Of a stretch of DNA of 38,147 nt, positions 31,250 to 38,147 are shown piece after piece. The translations under genes and the position numbers were made by a program. Origin of the DNA: Aurantimonadaceae bacterium (GTDB lineage Bacteria > Pseudomonadota > Alphaproteobacteria > Rhizobiales > Rhizobiaceae); contig CANJKV010000015.1 in assembly GCA_947474855.1 (NCBI GenBank), forward strand, positions 1 to 38,147. The letters run 5' to 3'. The notes below the pieces were generated by a model that saw only the letters and a program-made list of their open reading frames with translations, was not told where the DNA came from and did no database searches. Positions within the stretch are counted from its first letter, which is position 1, and the number at the start of each line of letters is the position of its first letter.

Positions 31250-32028
31250 TCCTGGCGCCCGACGCGCGTATCGTTTCGCGCCTTCGACCCTCGCCTCACA
31301 GCAACGAGCGGCGGGGAACGGGCATGCCCGACATGATCCTCCTCCACTACACCGGCATGGCGAGCGGCGAGGCCGCGGAGCACTGGCTCTGCGATCCGCG
31401 CGCCCAGGTTTCCGCTCATTACCTCGTCCACGAGAACGGCGAGGTCGTGCAGATGGTGTCCGAGGCCGCCCGCGCCTGGCATGCGGGAGCGGGGTCCTGG
31501 CAGGGCCGCGAGGACGTGAACTCCCAATCGATCGGCATCGAGATCGTCAATCCCGGCCACGAGCACGGCTACCGCGCCTTTCCGGACGCTCAGGTCGCCT
31601 CCGTCATTGAACTGTGTCGGGATTGCGCCCAACGCTGGACGATCCGGCCCGAGCGGGTGCTCGCACACTCCGACACCGCCCCCTCCCGCAAGGAGGATCC
31701 GGGCGAACTCTTTCCCTGGGATAAACTTTTCCAGGCCGGAGTCGGCCATTGGTGCGAGCCGGCGACGCCGAGCCGAGACGCCGCCCTGGAGCGGGGCTCG
31801 TCGGGAAGCGAGGTCGACGCCTTCCAGCGCCTCCTGTCCACCTATGGCTACGCTGTCGACCCGACCGGCACCTTCGACGCTGCAACGGTTTTCGCGACCA
31901 TCGCCTTTCAGCGCCACTTCCGTCAGGCGCGCGTCGACGGTCGCGCCGACGCGTCCACGATCGAGACCCTTCGCGCGCTCCACGCCGGTCTCGACGGGCC
32001 GGCCGTCCCGCGGGCATCATTGGACTGA
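31246..32028 (+). CDS. N-acetylmuramoyl-L-alanine amidase, AmiD-like, with peptidoglycan-binding domain
   Basis: 260 aa. An amidase_2 domain with zinc ligands His34 (LLHYTGM), His141 (LAHSDTAP) and Asp151 (KEDPGELFPW), plus catalytic Glu99 (GIEIVNPG). It cleaves between MurNAc and the stem peptide, typically on turnover fragments. A PG_binding_1 domain follows (about 187-245, GSSGSEVDAFQRLLSTYGY). No signal peptide is visible, so cytoplasmic muropeptide recycling (AmpD-like role) is as likely as a wall role. The GTG start at 31246 overlaps the upstream gene by four bases and gives the family-like MILAPDARIVSRLRPSP start; ATG 31324 would drop that segment. Confidence 0.87.
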   Translation: MILAPDARIVSRLRPSPHSNERRGTGMPDMILLHYTGMASGEAAEHWLCDPRAQVSAHYLVHENGEVVQMVSEAARAWHAGAGSWQGREDVNSQSIGIEIVNPGHEHGYRAFPDAQVASVIELCRDCAQRWTIRPERVLAHSDTAPSRKEDPGELFPWDKLFQAGVGHWCEPATPSRDAALERGSSGSEVDAFQRLLSTYGYAVDPTGTFDAATVFATIAFQRHFRQARVDGRADASTIETLRALHAGLDGPAVPRASLD

Positions 32029-32030
32029 AA

Positions 32031-32053
32031 TTATAACATTCGTTAACATTCCG
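32031..32053 (+). promoter_or_regulatory. AT-rich iterated motif upstream of the SLT transglycosylase gene
   Basis: TAACATTC occurs twice exactly ten bases apart (32034-32041, 32044-32051), one DNA turn, directly after the amidase stop and about 140 bp before the transglycosylase start. The 15 bases 32031-32045 equal the toxin-antitoxin upstream site at 2943-2957 (opposite strand). GTTAAC at its centre resembles half-sites of alphaproteobacterial cell-cycle regulators. Confidence 0.35.
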
Positions 32054-32189
32054 TGATCGCATCGCCGCAATGCGGTTAGGATCGCGCGGCATCTCCAAAC
32101 CCGCCGCCGCCCGGGCTTTTCGTTTCGGGTGAACAGGGGTAGGGGCCGCACGGACGGGGGTCCGCGCCGCTCCGCATCACGGATATGGA

Positions 32190-32690
32190 ATGAAGAATTC
32201 GATTGCCGCGGCTCTCGCCGCGACGATTTCGCTCAGCCTCGTCTCGCCGGTTCTGGCCAATGCGGAGAAGACGGCAGCGGCCGTTGCCGACACTGCGGCA
32301 GTCGCCGCCTTCGACGGCCGACCCTATGCCTCGATCATCGAGAAGCATGCCTCGGCCTACGGTGTTCCGCTCCAACTCGCACACGCTATCGTTTCCGTCG
32401 AAAGCAACTACCGCCCGAACGTCACGGGCCGAGCCGGCGAAGTCGGCCTGATGCAGATCAAGCCCGCCACGGCGCGGGGCATGGGCTATTCCGGCTCGAC
32501 GAAGGCGCTCTACGATCCCGACACCAACATCCGCTGGGGAATGAAGTACCTGGCCGGCGCCATCAGCCGGAGCGATGGCACGACGTGCGGTACGATCCTG
32601 AAGTACAATGCCGGGCACTTCGCCAAGCGCATGAATCCGGTGTCGCGCAACTACTGCCGCAAGGTCCAGGTGGAACTCGCCCGGCTCTGA
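32190..32690 (+). CDS. SLT-type lytic transglycosylase
   Basis: 166 aa. A signal peptide (MKNSIAAALAATISLSLVSPVLA, cleavage near residue 23-25) is followed by a compact soluble lytic transglycosylase domain: catalytic Glu71 in IVSVESNYRP, the GLMQIKPATARGMGY block (86-100), NIRWGMKYLAG and LKYNAGH. It cuts glycan strands in the periplasm. Minimal form without extra binding domains. Two Cys in TTCGT and NYCRK could form a disulphide. A terminator-like hairpin follows at 32761-32794. Confidence 0.92.
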   Translation: MKNSIAAALAATISLSLVSPVLANAEKTAAAVADTAAVAAFDGRPYASIIEKHASAYGVPLQLAHAIVSVESNYRPNVTGRAGEVGLMQIKPATARGMGYSGSTKALYDPDTNIRWGMKYLAGAISRSDGTTCGTILKYNAGHFAKRMNPVSRNYCRKVQVELARL

Positions 32691-32724
32691 CGCGCCGCGA
32701 ACGACATTCCCGCGCCGTGAGGCG

Positions 32725-32753
32725 TTGACAGACGCGACGGCTCATTTCATAAC
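32725..32753 (+). promoter_or_regulatory. Sigma-70-like promoter upstream of tRNA-Tyr
   Basis: TTGACA (32725-32730), 17 bases, CATAAC (32748-32753). A perfect -35 box at ideal spacing. Transcription would begin near 32760 and meet a terminator-like hairpin before reaching the tRNA at 32837. Confidence 0.5.
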
Positions 32754-32760
32754 GCCGCCG

Positions 32761-32796
32761 AAAGCCGGGTCGCCCCTGAGGCGCCCCGGCTTTTCT
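32761..32796 (+). terminator. Terminator-like hairpin between the SLT gene and tRNA-Tyr
   Basis: Outer stem AAAGCCGGG/CCCGGCTTT, an inner CGCC/GGCG stem, a short loop, and TTTTCTG behind it. It looks like a full intrinsic terminator for the SLT gene. However, the promoter at 32725 lies upstream of it. Confidence 0.75.
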
Positions 32797-32836
32797 GAAG
32801 GCCCGTCTCGCGACGAACAAGGCTTTCGGCAGGGCC

Positions 32837-32921
32837 GGAGGGATGCCCGAGTGGTTAAAGGGGACGGACTGTAAATCCGTTGGCTTAGCCTACGTTGGTT
32901 CAAATCCAACTCCCTCCACCA
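32837..32921 (+). tRNA. tRNA-Tyr (GTA)
   Basis: 85 nt including the encoded CCA end. Acceptor stem GGAGGGA pairs with TCCCTCC; anticodon arm ACGGA-CTGTAAA-TCCGT with GTA at 32871-32873; a long class II variable arm (TGGCTTAGCCTAC); T arm with GGTTCAAATCC. The long variable arm fits tyrosine. In many bacteria tRNA-Tyr and tRNA-Gly lie near tuf, as here. Confidence 0.97.
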
Positions 32922-33106
32922 CCTGCCGACCCGCGCTCCCATCGCCGCCGCCCGACATCATCTGCCCCACGGATCCGTCCCGCACGTGCGGGTCGTTTGA
33001 CGGCTGGATACGAGGCGGGTTGGAGCCGTGAAGTTCCCGCGCGCCCGGAAGCGGCGATTCACTGCAGGGCGATCGACGTTCCGCATGCAACGCGGCGGGG
33101 CGACTG

Positions 33107-34263
33107 ATGCGATATGGTCGAAATCGTAACGGGTCCGATTCATTTCAGGTCACGCTTGCCATCGCACGGGCCGGCGTTCTGGCGAGTATCCGTCTCGTGG
33201 GCTAGGCGATCTTCTCGGCCCGGCGCATCGATCCGTATACACTTGCGAGAGAGCAGCCTGCCGTCGGGCTCTACCTGGGGGGAGGCTGTCCCGGCTCGCC
33301 TCGGAGCCGCAGAGCATCATGGCCAGGGACGAAGCCGTCACCCGGATCGGTGCCGCCGATCTCGCCTGGATCGACGAGAACGCCACCGTCTACATGCAGA
33401 CCGCGTTCGGCCACGACGCGGTGTTCATCCTGGATATGGCGAACAATCCGATCTACGCCATGTCAGCCGGGACACGCCTGGCTGCCGATCGCTTCGCGGT
33501 CGATGCCGCGACCCTGATGCCGCTGGTGAAAACCTGGCGCCGGCAGGTGCATGGGGAAGCGGGGCGCGCCGATCTCGGCGTTACCGACATCGTCATGGTT
33601 CATGGTCGGCCGGCCATGGTCCGCGTGAAGCTCGTCGTGCCGTCTACCGATAAGCTGTCCGTCGCCCCCGGCGCCGAGAACATCCACATTTCCGTGCGCA
33701 CGATCGACGACCGCGTTCTGTCCGCGCTGGGCAAGCGCGAGCAGATCGAGCGCGTTCACCTGGACGCGACGCCGGAACTTCGCATCGACGAGGGCAGCTA
33801 CCGCCTCGTCTCGAAGGCGGGCACGCCGCTCGGTTGGGTGGTTTGGCGAACGGAGCGTCCGGGCACCACACTCATTCTCGAAACGGCGCCAGCGCGGGTC
33901 AGTCTCTTCGTTCTGTTCGCCGGCTTCCTGCTCTTCCTCGTCGTGAAGCTGCGCGCCCAGGACCCTGCACCGCTATCCCGTCTACAAGATCAAGATCGAC
34001 CGCAGCTTCGTTCTCAACGTCGCCGCCTCCGAGCAGGCCCAGGCGCTCGTCAAGGCGATGGTCGACGTCGCGAGGCTTTCGACATGCAGGTGGTGGCGGA
34101 AGGGGTGCAAACCCCGCTCCAGCGCGACCGGCTCGTGCAACTCGGCTGCGGCCAATTGCAAGGCTTCCTTTTCGCCGAGGCGCGGCGCGTGGAAGACCTT
34201 CAAAGGATCATCGTCGGCGGGGGAACTGCTGCGGAGCCCCTCGCCGACGCGTCCGTCGCCTGA
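33107..34263 (+). pseudogene. Decayed GGDEF/EAL (cyclic-di-GMP) signalling gene
   Basis: The reading starts at ATG 33107 (MRYGRNRNGSDSFQ, then a membrane segment) and shows at least four lesions. They are an in-frame TAG at 33203; a frame change near 33277-33285 within LYLGG/LSRLASE; loss of the whole GGDEF domain and most of EAL at about 33960; and another one-base frame change near 34074 (VAR/AFDMQVVAEG). Between them, residues from 33319 keep a CHASE4-like sensor domain (ATVYMQTAFGHDAVFILDM...) and a second membrane helix (LFVLFAGFLLFLVV). The end is an EAL remnant: HRYPVYKIKIDRSFV, MQVVAEGVQTPLQRDRLVQLGC, LQGFLFAEA. The intact ancestor probably made and/or degraded cyclic-di-GMP. The ORF 33319-34263 by itself is not a working gene. 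Confidence 0.8.
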
Positions 34264-34303
34264 TCCCGGCCGCCGACACTTGTGCAACGCGCCGAACTCG
34301 CCA

Positions 34304-34329
34304 TATCAGGTAGACTGAGCTACCTAATA
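34304..34329 (+). promoter_or_regulatory. Palindromic operator of the TetR regulator
   Basis: Arms TATCAGGTAG and CTACCTAATA (9 of 10 bases complementary) around ACTGAG, 12 bp before the regulator start. Length and position are typical for TetR-family autorepression. Confidence 0.6.
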
Positions 34330-34341
34330 TGGCGGCGGGTC

Positions 34342-34923
34342 ATGGCAAACCGAGTTTCGGCGCGCGAGCGTCTCCTGACGGCGGCAAGCGGGCTCTTCTA
34401 CGAGCGGGGCATCTCCGCCACCGGCATCGACACCGTGATCGCGCAGGCCGGCGTCGCGAAGATGAGCCTCTACAACAACTTCGCCTCCAAGGCCGAGTTG
34501 GTGGAGGCCTATATCGAGACCCGGACCGACACTTGGCGCGCGCGTCTGGATATACGCCTCGCGGCGGCTCGAACGCCGACGGAGCGCATCCTCGCGGTCT
34601 TCGATTCCTATGCCGACTACGCGGATGGCCGCGAAGGAGTCTTTCGGGGCTGCGGGCTCCTCAACGCCGCCGCGGAACTGGCGGCGGACGATCCCGCCCG
34701 CGCGCGCGTCGCCGCGCAGAAGGGCGAGGTGGCGGCGCTGTTCGAGGCGCAACTGCGCGACATCGGCACTCTGCCCGACGATCGCGTCAAGGAGACCGCC
34801 GAACACCTCTCCTTCCTGCTCGAAGGAGCCATGGCTCGCGCCGGGCTCGAGGGGAGCGGCGCGCGGCTGGCGAGCGCGCGGCGTATCGCGGCCTCGCTCC
34901 TGAAGCGCTTTGCCGCCGCCTGA
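34342..34923 (+). CDS. TetR/AcrR family transcription regulator
   Basis: 193 aa. The N-terminal TetR helix-turn-helix domain (about 5-58) is clear: SARERLLTAASGLFYERGISATGIDTVIAQAGVAKMSLYNNFASKAELVEAY read as separate blocks (RERLLTAASGLFYERG, IDTVIAQAGVAKMSLYNNF). The C-terminal ligand domain is of the TetR_C type with AEHLSFLLEGAMARAGLEG. A 26-bp palindrome overlaps its promoter. The EamA transporter starts 54 bp downstream on the same strand and is the obvious target. Effector unknown. ATG 34342 is placed just after the operator; the ORF to 34282 would include it. Confidence 0.88.
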   Translation: MANRVSARERLLTAASGLFYERGISATGIDTVIAQAGVAKMSLYNNFASKAELVEAYIETRTDTWRARLDIRLAAARTPTERILAVFDSYADYADGREGVFRGCGLLNAAAELAADDPARARVAAQKGEVAALFEAQLRDIGTLPDDRVKETAEHLSFLLEGAMARAGLEGSGARLASARRIAASLLKRFAAA

Positions 34924-34977
34924 GCGACGAGCCGAACTCGCGCCGGGATCCGCCGTGATCGATGAAAGGACGCCCCG

Positions 34978-35934
34978 ATGCGCGTCAGCCCCAAAGCCTC
35001 GTCTCCCATCGCGTCGAAGGCGTCCGCCGTTCTTCTTCTCGTTCTGTTGGACGCTGCGCTCGTGGTCTGCTGGAGCGCGGGCTTCGTGGGCGTTCGCTAC
35101 GCCAGCGATCACGCGCCGATCTTCCTGATCCTGTTCTGGCGCAGCCTCGTCTCGGGGCTGCTTCTGCTGCCCTTCGCGCTCGCGATCGGCCCCCGACTGC
35201 GATGGCGCGAGGTGAGGGGGCAGATCCTGTTCGGTGCGCTCGCCATGTCCGCCTATCTCGGCGCCTTCTCGCTGGCGATCGATCGCGGCGTTCCGACCGG
35301 GCTCGTCGCCCTCATCACGGACATGCTCCCCCTCATCGTCGCGCTTCTGTCCTGGCCGATCCTCGGACAGGCCCTGACGCCGCGCCAATGGATCGGCTCC
35401 GCCATCGGGATCGCGGGCGTTCTCGTCGCTTCGGCCTCGACGCTCGATCTCGGCGCCGTCTCGCCCTGGATCTACGCGCTTCCCGTCCTCGGCACGCTGT
35501 CGCTTGCCCTGGCGACGCTCCTGCAGAAGCGGGGAGCGGCCGTTTCGATGCCGATGCACCAGGCACTCTGCGTCCAGTGCCTCGCGGCCGCGGCGGTGTT
35601 CGCGGCCTTCGCCGGCCACGAGGGCGGCCTCGCGCCCGTTCTGGAGCCCGGCTTCGTCGGCGGCATCCTGTGGCTGGTGGTGCTGGCGACCTTCGGCGGC
35701 TGGGGCCTCTACGACCTGGCGCTGCGGCGCTACTCGCCGGCGCGGGTGACGGCCGTTCTCTACCTCAGCCCGCCGGTCGTCACGATCTGGGCCTGGCTCA
35801 TGTTCGGCGAGCCGCTCACCTGGGCGATGGCCGCCGGTCTTCTCGTATCGCTCCTGGGCATCGTCATCGTAGCGAGGGGCGGGAGGGAAGATCCCGCCGA
35901 ACGGGATCGCAACGCCGCCGCCGAGCGCGCTTGA
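34978..35934 (+). CDS. EamA/DMT family transporter
   Basis: 318 aa with ten predicted membrane helices in two EamA repeats (about 18-152 and 163-298). SAGFVGVRYASDHAP in helix 1 and FWRSL, SAYLGAFSLAIDRGVPTGL and the second-repeat YSPARVTAVLYLSPPVVTIWAWL are usual family blocks (quoted in parts). These carriers export amino acids, metabolites or drugs; the substrate is not evident. AAAGGA precedes the ATG. It is likely co-transcribed with the TetR gene and repressed by it. Confidence 0.87.
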   Translation: MRVSPKASSPIASKASAVLLLVLLDAALVVCWSAGFVGVRYASDHAPIFLILFWRSLVSGLLLLPFALAIGPRLRWREVRGQILFGALAMSAYLGAFSLAIDRGVPTGLVALITDMLPLIVALLSWPILGQALTPRQWIGSAIGIAGVLVASASTLDLGAVSPWIYALPVLGTLSLALATLLQKRGAAVSMPMHQALCVQCLAAAAVFAAFAGHEGGLAPVLEPGFVGGILWLVVLATFGGWGLYDLALRRYSPARVTAVLYLSPPVVTIWAWLMFGEPLTWAMAAGLLVSLLGIVIVARGGREDPAERDRNAAAERA

Positions 35935-35978
35935 AGCGCGATAGCGTCAACCGACAGCGTCGATGCTGGGAGGCGAAA

Positions 35979-36053
35979 TGGAGCGGACGATGGGATTCGA
36001 ACCCACGACATTCTGCTTGGAAGGCAGAAGCTCTACCCCTGAGCTACGTCCGC
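35979..36053 (-). tRNA. tRNA-Gly (TCC)
   Basis: 75 nt including the encoded CCA. Acceptor GCGGACG pairs with CGTCCGC, D arm GCTC-AGGGGTA-GAGC, anticodon arm TCTGC-CTTCCAA-GCAGA with TCC at 36021-36019, T arm GTGGG-TTCGAAT-CCCAT, discriminator T. It lies antisense between the EamA transporter and the glycosyltransferase pair. Its 3' end faces the transporter gene; no integrase or duplicated end is seen. Confidence 0.96.
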
Positions 36054-36254
36054 ATCCGACGACCAAGTCATGGACTGGCCACGTGCCCATCACCTATCCC
36101 GAATGCCTGGAGGAGGCAAGGATATTCAACCGTTCGAGGATGCCGAGAACCCTCGGGTTGGACGCCGGCGCGCCCTTGAGCTAAGCGGACTGCCGGATCC
36201 AATCGAGCCCGACCACTGCGATGCGCACCGACGCCAGACCGACCAGATCACGAG

Positions 36255-36293
36255 CCGGCAGGGCGGCCCTGGTCATGGCTTCAGCCCTGCCGG
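36255..36293. repeat. Perfect 10-bp inverted repeat upstream of the glycosyltransferase genes
   Basis: CCGGCAGGGC (36255-36264) and GCCCTGCCGG (36284-36293) with 19 bases between. In RNA this forms a strong hairpin ending 43 bases before the first glycosyltransferase start, so it may be a leader structure. The rest of 36054-36336 shows no gene. Confidence 0.5.
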
Positions 36294-36336
36294 TCGCGCG
36301 TCGCGCTCTGGTGCCGGCCTGAGGTTCGGAGGTCTC

Positions 36337-37137
36337 GTGTCCGCCATGTCCGGGAAGTCGTCGGCCGGAGCCGGTTCCGCGCTGCTGCACGCCGTGATGT
36401 TTCACGTCTTCAAGGCGCGGGATCCGGCGACGGAGGCGATGGTGGCGCTCGCCGTGCGCTCCCTGCGCATCCATTATCCGGAAGCGCGCCTCGTTCTCCT
36501 GACGAACGCCTCGGCGAAGGAAGCCGATCTGCCGGCGGAGCTGGAACTGCGCGTCGCCGGCTACGACGAGACGCGGCTGATGCTGGAGCGGGTGCGCGCC
36601 TACCGGGACTACGTCGGCACCGTGGAGCCCGGCACGACCGTTCTCTTCCTCGACACCGACATGCTCGTCATCCGCCGCTTCGACGAGCTGATGGCGCCGG
36701 ACATCGATCTCGCGGTGACCGTGCGCAACGTCCCGAAGATGCCGATCAACGGCGGGCTGATCGTTGCCCGCACCGACCGTCCGGCCGAGACGCGCGGCTT
36801 CTTCGACCGCCTCGTCGCTTGCTGCGAAGCCCTGTCCGACGACGAGATGCGATGGGACGGCGACCAGATCGCCCTGTTCCGACTGCTCGACCCGCCGCCC
36901 CATCCCATGCTGGACCTGCGCACGGAGCCGCGCGGCGCGCTGACCGTGCGCTTCGCGCCGGCCCGCGTTTTCAATCAAACGCCGCGCCCCGGTTTCCTGC
37001 GCTTCGGCCTGTTCCGGCCCGGCGCGCGGCTGCTCCACTTCAAGGGCGCGCGCAAGGCCAAGATGCCGCTCTACGCCCGGCGCTTCCTGTCGCGCCCCTA
37101 CGTCGCCTTCGCGCGGCTCGTCCGCTTCGGCCCATGA
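36337..37137 (+). CDS. Glycosyltransferase-like protein, GT-A fold (first of a tandem pair)
   Basis: 266 aa from GTG 36337. GGAGG lies four bases before this GTG; ATG 36346 (MSGKSSAGAG) is nearly as good and would give 263 aa. The order of features is that of small nucleotide-sugar transferases: HAVMFHVFKARDP, LAVRSLRIHYPEARLVLLTN, a DxD metal site in LFLDTDMLVIRRFDEL, PINGGLIVARTD, and RWDGDQIALFRLL. No membrane helix. The sugar donor and acceptor are unknown. The stop overlaps the ATG of the second paralog (ATGA). Confidence 0.75.
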   Translation: MSAMSGKSSAGAGSALLHAVMFHVFKARDPATEAMVALAVRSLRIHYPEARLVLLTNASAKEADLPAELELRVAGYDETRLMLERVRAYRDYVGTVEPGTTVLFLDTDMLVIRRFDELMAPDIDLAVTVRNVPKMPINGGLIVARTDRPAETRGFFDRLVACCEALSDDEMRWDGDQIALFRLLDPPPHPMLDLRTEPRGALTVRFAPARVFNQTPRPGFLRFGLFRPGARLLHFKGARKAKMPLYARRFLSRPYVAFARLVRFGP

Positions 37138-37922
37138 CCGGAATGGACGGCTTCCGGCCCGCGCCCGGCGCGCGTCTCGAATTCGTGATGTTCTACGCGT
37201 TTCGGTCGCCCGATCCGGAAACCGAGGCGCAGATCGCGCTTCTCGCCCGCTCGATCCGAGCGAGCTATCCCGAGGCCTCGATCGTCCTCCTGACGAACCC
37301 GGTCGGCGCAGCGGCGGCCATGCCCGGCGTCGAGATCGCCGCGCGCGAGGTCCATCCCGAGCACATCATGGTGGAGCGCCTGCGCGGCTATCGCGACAGG
37401 ATGAGGGCTGCGGAGCCGGGCTCCGTGTTGGTCTTCATGGACACCGACATGCTCGTCCTTCGCCGCTTCGACGAACTGCTCGCCGGCGGGGCCGACCTCG
37501 CCGTGACGGTGCGGCGGGATCGCACCTGGCCGATCAATGCCGGGCTCGTCGTCGCGCGCAAGACGCGGGAGGAGGGCGTCGAGGCCTTCTTCGACCGGCT
37601 CGTCGCCTGCTGCGAGGATCTGCCCGAGGACGAGAAGCGCTGGTACGGCGACCAAGTCGCGCTGGCCCGCGTGCTCGCTCCCGAACCCGGCCGCTTCAAG
37701 CATGCCTATGTCGGGACGAGAGATGGCCTGACGGTGCGCTTCGCGCCGAGCCGGCTCTATAATCAGACGCCGCGACCGTGGATGCTGCGGCTCGCCCTCT
37801 ATCGCGGCGCTGCGCGCATCCTCCACTTCAAGGGCGGGCGGAAGGCGCGGATGGCCTTCTACGCCCGGCTCTATCTCTCTGGGGCGTTCCGCGCCTATGT
37901 CCGGCGCCGCTACGGCGGTTAA
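37134..37922 (+). CDS. Glycosyltransferase-like protein, GT-A fold (second of a tandem pair)
   Basis: 262 aa, clearly a paralog of the gene before it. The same blocks occur in the same order: [101 protein letters not shown] and [11 protein letters not shown]. The ATG overlaps the upstream TGA by one base pair step (ATGA), indicating coupled translation. The pair probably arose by tandem duplication and may act as a heteromer or on successive sugars (inference). It ends 76 bp before tuf. Confidence 0.77.
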   Translation: MTGMDGFRPAPGARLEFVMFYAFRSPDPETEAQIALLARSIRASYPEASIVLLTNPVGAAAAMPGVEIAAREVHPEHIMVERLRGYRDRMRAAEPGSVLVFMDTDMLVLRRFDELLAGGADLAVTVRRDRTWPINAGLVVARKTREEGVEAFFDRLVACCEDLPEDEKRWYGDQVALARVLAPEPGRFKHAYVGTRDGLTVRFAPSRLYNQTPRPWMLRLALYRGAARILHFKGGRKARMAFYARLYLSGAFRAYVRRRYGG

Positions 37923-37940
37923 GCCGATCTTCACCGCTCT

Positions 37941-37969
37941 TGCCATTCGGCCGAGCCCTCGGTATGTCG
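37941..37969 (+). promoter_or_regulatory. Candidate sigma-70 promoter of tuf
   Basis: TTGCCA (37941-37946), 17 bases, TATGTC (37964-37969), giving a start near 37976 and a leader of about 23 bases before the tuf ATG. Confidence 0.5.
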
Positions 37970-37998
37970 CCCCGAACTTCAACCGTCTGGAACGAACG

Positions 37999-38147
37999 AT
38001 GGCCAAGGGTAAATTCGAGCGCAACAAGCCGCACGTGAACATCGGCACGATCGGTCACGTCGACCACGGCAAGACGTCGCTGACGGCGGCGATCACGAAG
38101 TACTTCGGCGAGTACAAGGCCTACGACCAGATCGACGCGGCGCCGGA
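37999..38147 (+). CDS. tuf: Elongation factor Tu (N-terminal part, cut by window edge)
   Basis: The first 49 codons are present: [19 protein letters not shown] followed by [15 protein letters not shown] (the GTP-binding P-loop) and [15 protein letters not shown], the last part being typical of rhizobial EF-Tu. EF-Tu carries aminoacyl-tRNA to the ribosome. Gly4 and Asn9 replace residues that are often Ser and Thr. It reads off the right edge. EF-Tu is the known target of Doc toxins, one of which is encoded at 2317-2703. Confidence 0.97.
   Translation, partial: MAKGKFERNKPHVNIGTIGHVDHGKTSLTAAITKYFGEYKAYDQIDAAP

Noticed and set aside
33319-34263. Treating this frame as an intact sensor protein
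   Set aside because: The upstream membrane segment is cut off by a stop and a frame change, and the 3' part is read in the wrong frame across a deleted GGDEF/EAL region. A pseudogene explains all parts better.
36100-36190. Possible degenerate tRNA (TTAGCTCAAGGG on the minus strand) between tRNA-Gly and the glycosyltransferases
   Set aside because: A D-arm-like start is present but no anticodon arm or acceptor pairing can be drawn.
35979-36336. Integration site of a mobile element at tRNA-Gly
   Set aside because: No integrase, no duplicated tRNA 3' end and no change in composition on either side.
1-38147. CRISPR array, prophage, secretion system or biosynthetic cluster
   Set aside because: No spaced direct repeats, no phage structural or integrase genes, and no such gene sets were found on either strand.

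Overview
The window is 38.1 kb of GC-rich (roughly 68-70%) chromosomal DNA from an alphaproteobacterium, most likely a member of the Hyphomicrobiales (Rhizobiales). The evidence for this is two HWE-type histidine kinases, several families typical of the order (DUF3750, DUF2293, DUF4112, an asparaginase of the Rhizobium etli AnsA type, AmiD and SLT enzymes of rhizobial type), alphaproteobacterial EcfG-like promoter sequences (GGAAC-N16-CGTT), and the start of a tuf gene of rhizobial type. The genus assignment is inference. Both edges cut genes: a DUF3750 gene on the left and tuf on the right. I see no prophage, transposase, CRISPR array or secondary-metabolite cluster. Most of the window is ordinary core or soft-core chromosome with short operons on both strands.

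Layout. 0-5 kb: DUF3750 fragment, asparaginase, NYN/LOTUS-type putative RNase, an AbrB-Doc toxin-antitoxin pair, a membrane HWE histidine kinase and a TM2 protein. 5-9.3 kb: a Rieske-FAD oxidoreductase and an L,D-transpeptidase, each behind an EcfG-like stress promoter, then a HAD hydrolase and a class-IV aminotransferase. 9.4-13 kb: Fe-type superoxide dismutase, cytochrome c', a membrane-anchored diheme cytochrome c and a Tat-exported Gfo/Idh/MocA oxidoreductase. 13-17.4 kb: oligopeptidase B, two small membrane proteins (DUF423, YbaN), a mini-lipoprotein and an isolated sll0787-type AIR-synthase-like protein. 18-22 kb: cytoplasmic PAS-PAS-HWE kinase with a receiver-only response regulator, DedA, MOSC, DUF2293 and TrmO.

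22-27 kb: an ArsR-methyltransferase fusion regulator with a near-perfect operator next to metF, a 27-residue membrane peptide gene, an amidase and an ornithine/lysine-type decarboxylase. 27-32.7 kb: a concentration of envelope genes (DUF4112, MltB-like transglycosylase, GH25 lysozyme lipoprotein, Thr-rich lipoprotein, TerB-DnaJ protein overlapping an AmiD amidase, SLT transglycosylase). 32.8-38.1 kb: tRNA-Tyr, a decayed GGDEF/EAL gene, a TetR regulator with a palindromic operator in front of an EamA transporter, tRNA-Gly (antisense), two tandem glycosyltransferase-like paralogs and tuf.

No single locus is clearly a new system. The strongest leads are the predicted general-stress (EcfG) promoters in front of a redox gene, a cell-wall cross-linking gene and a low-complexity lipoprotein; the AT-rich 15-bp sequence shared by the toxin-antitoxin operator and the SLT transglycosylase promoter; the ArsR-methyltransferase/metF operator; the tiny membrane peptide; and the lone sll0787-family gene. 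All functional links come from reading the sequence and from family knowledge. No database search was run.
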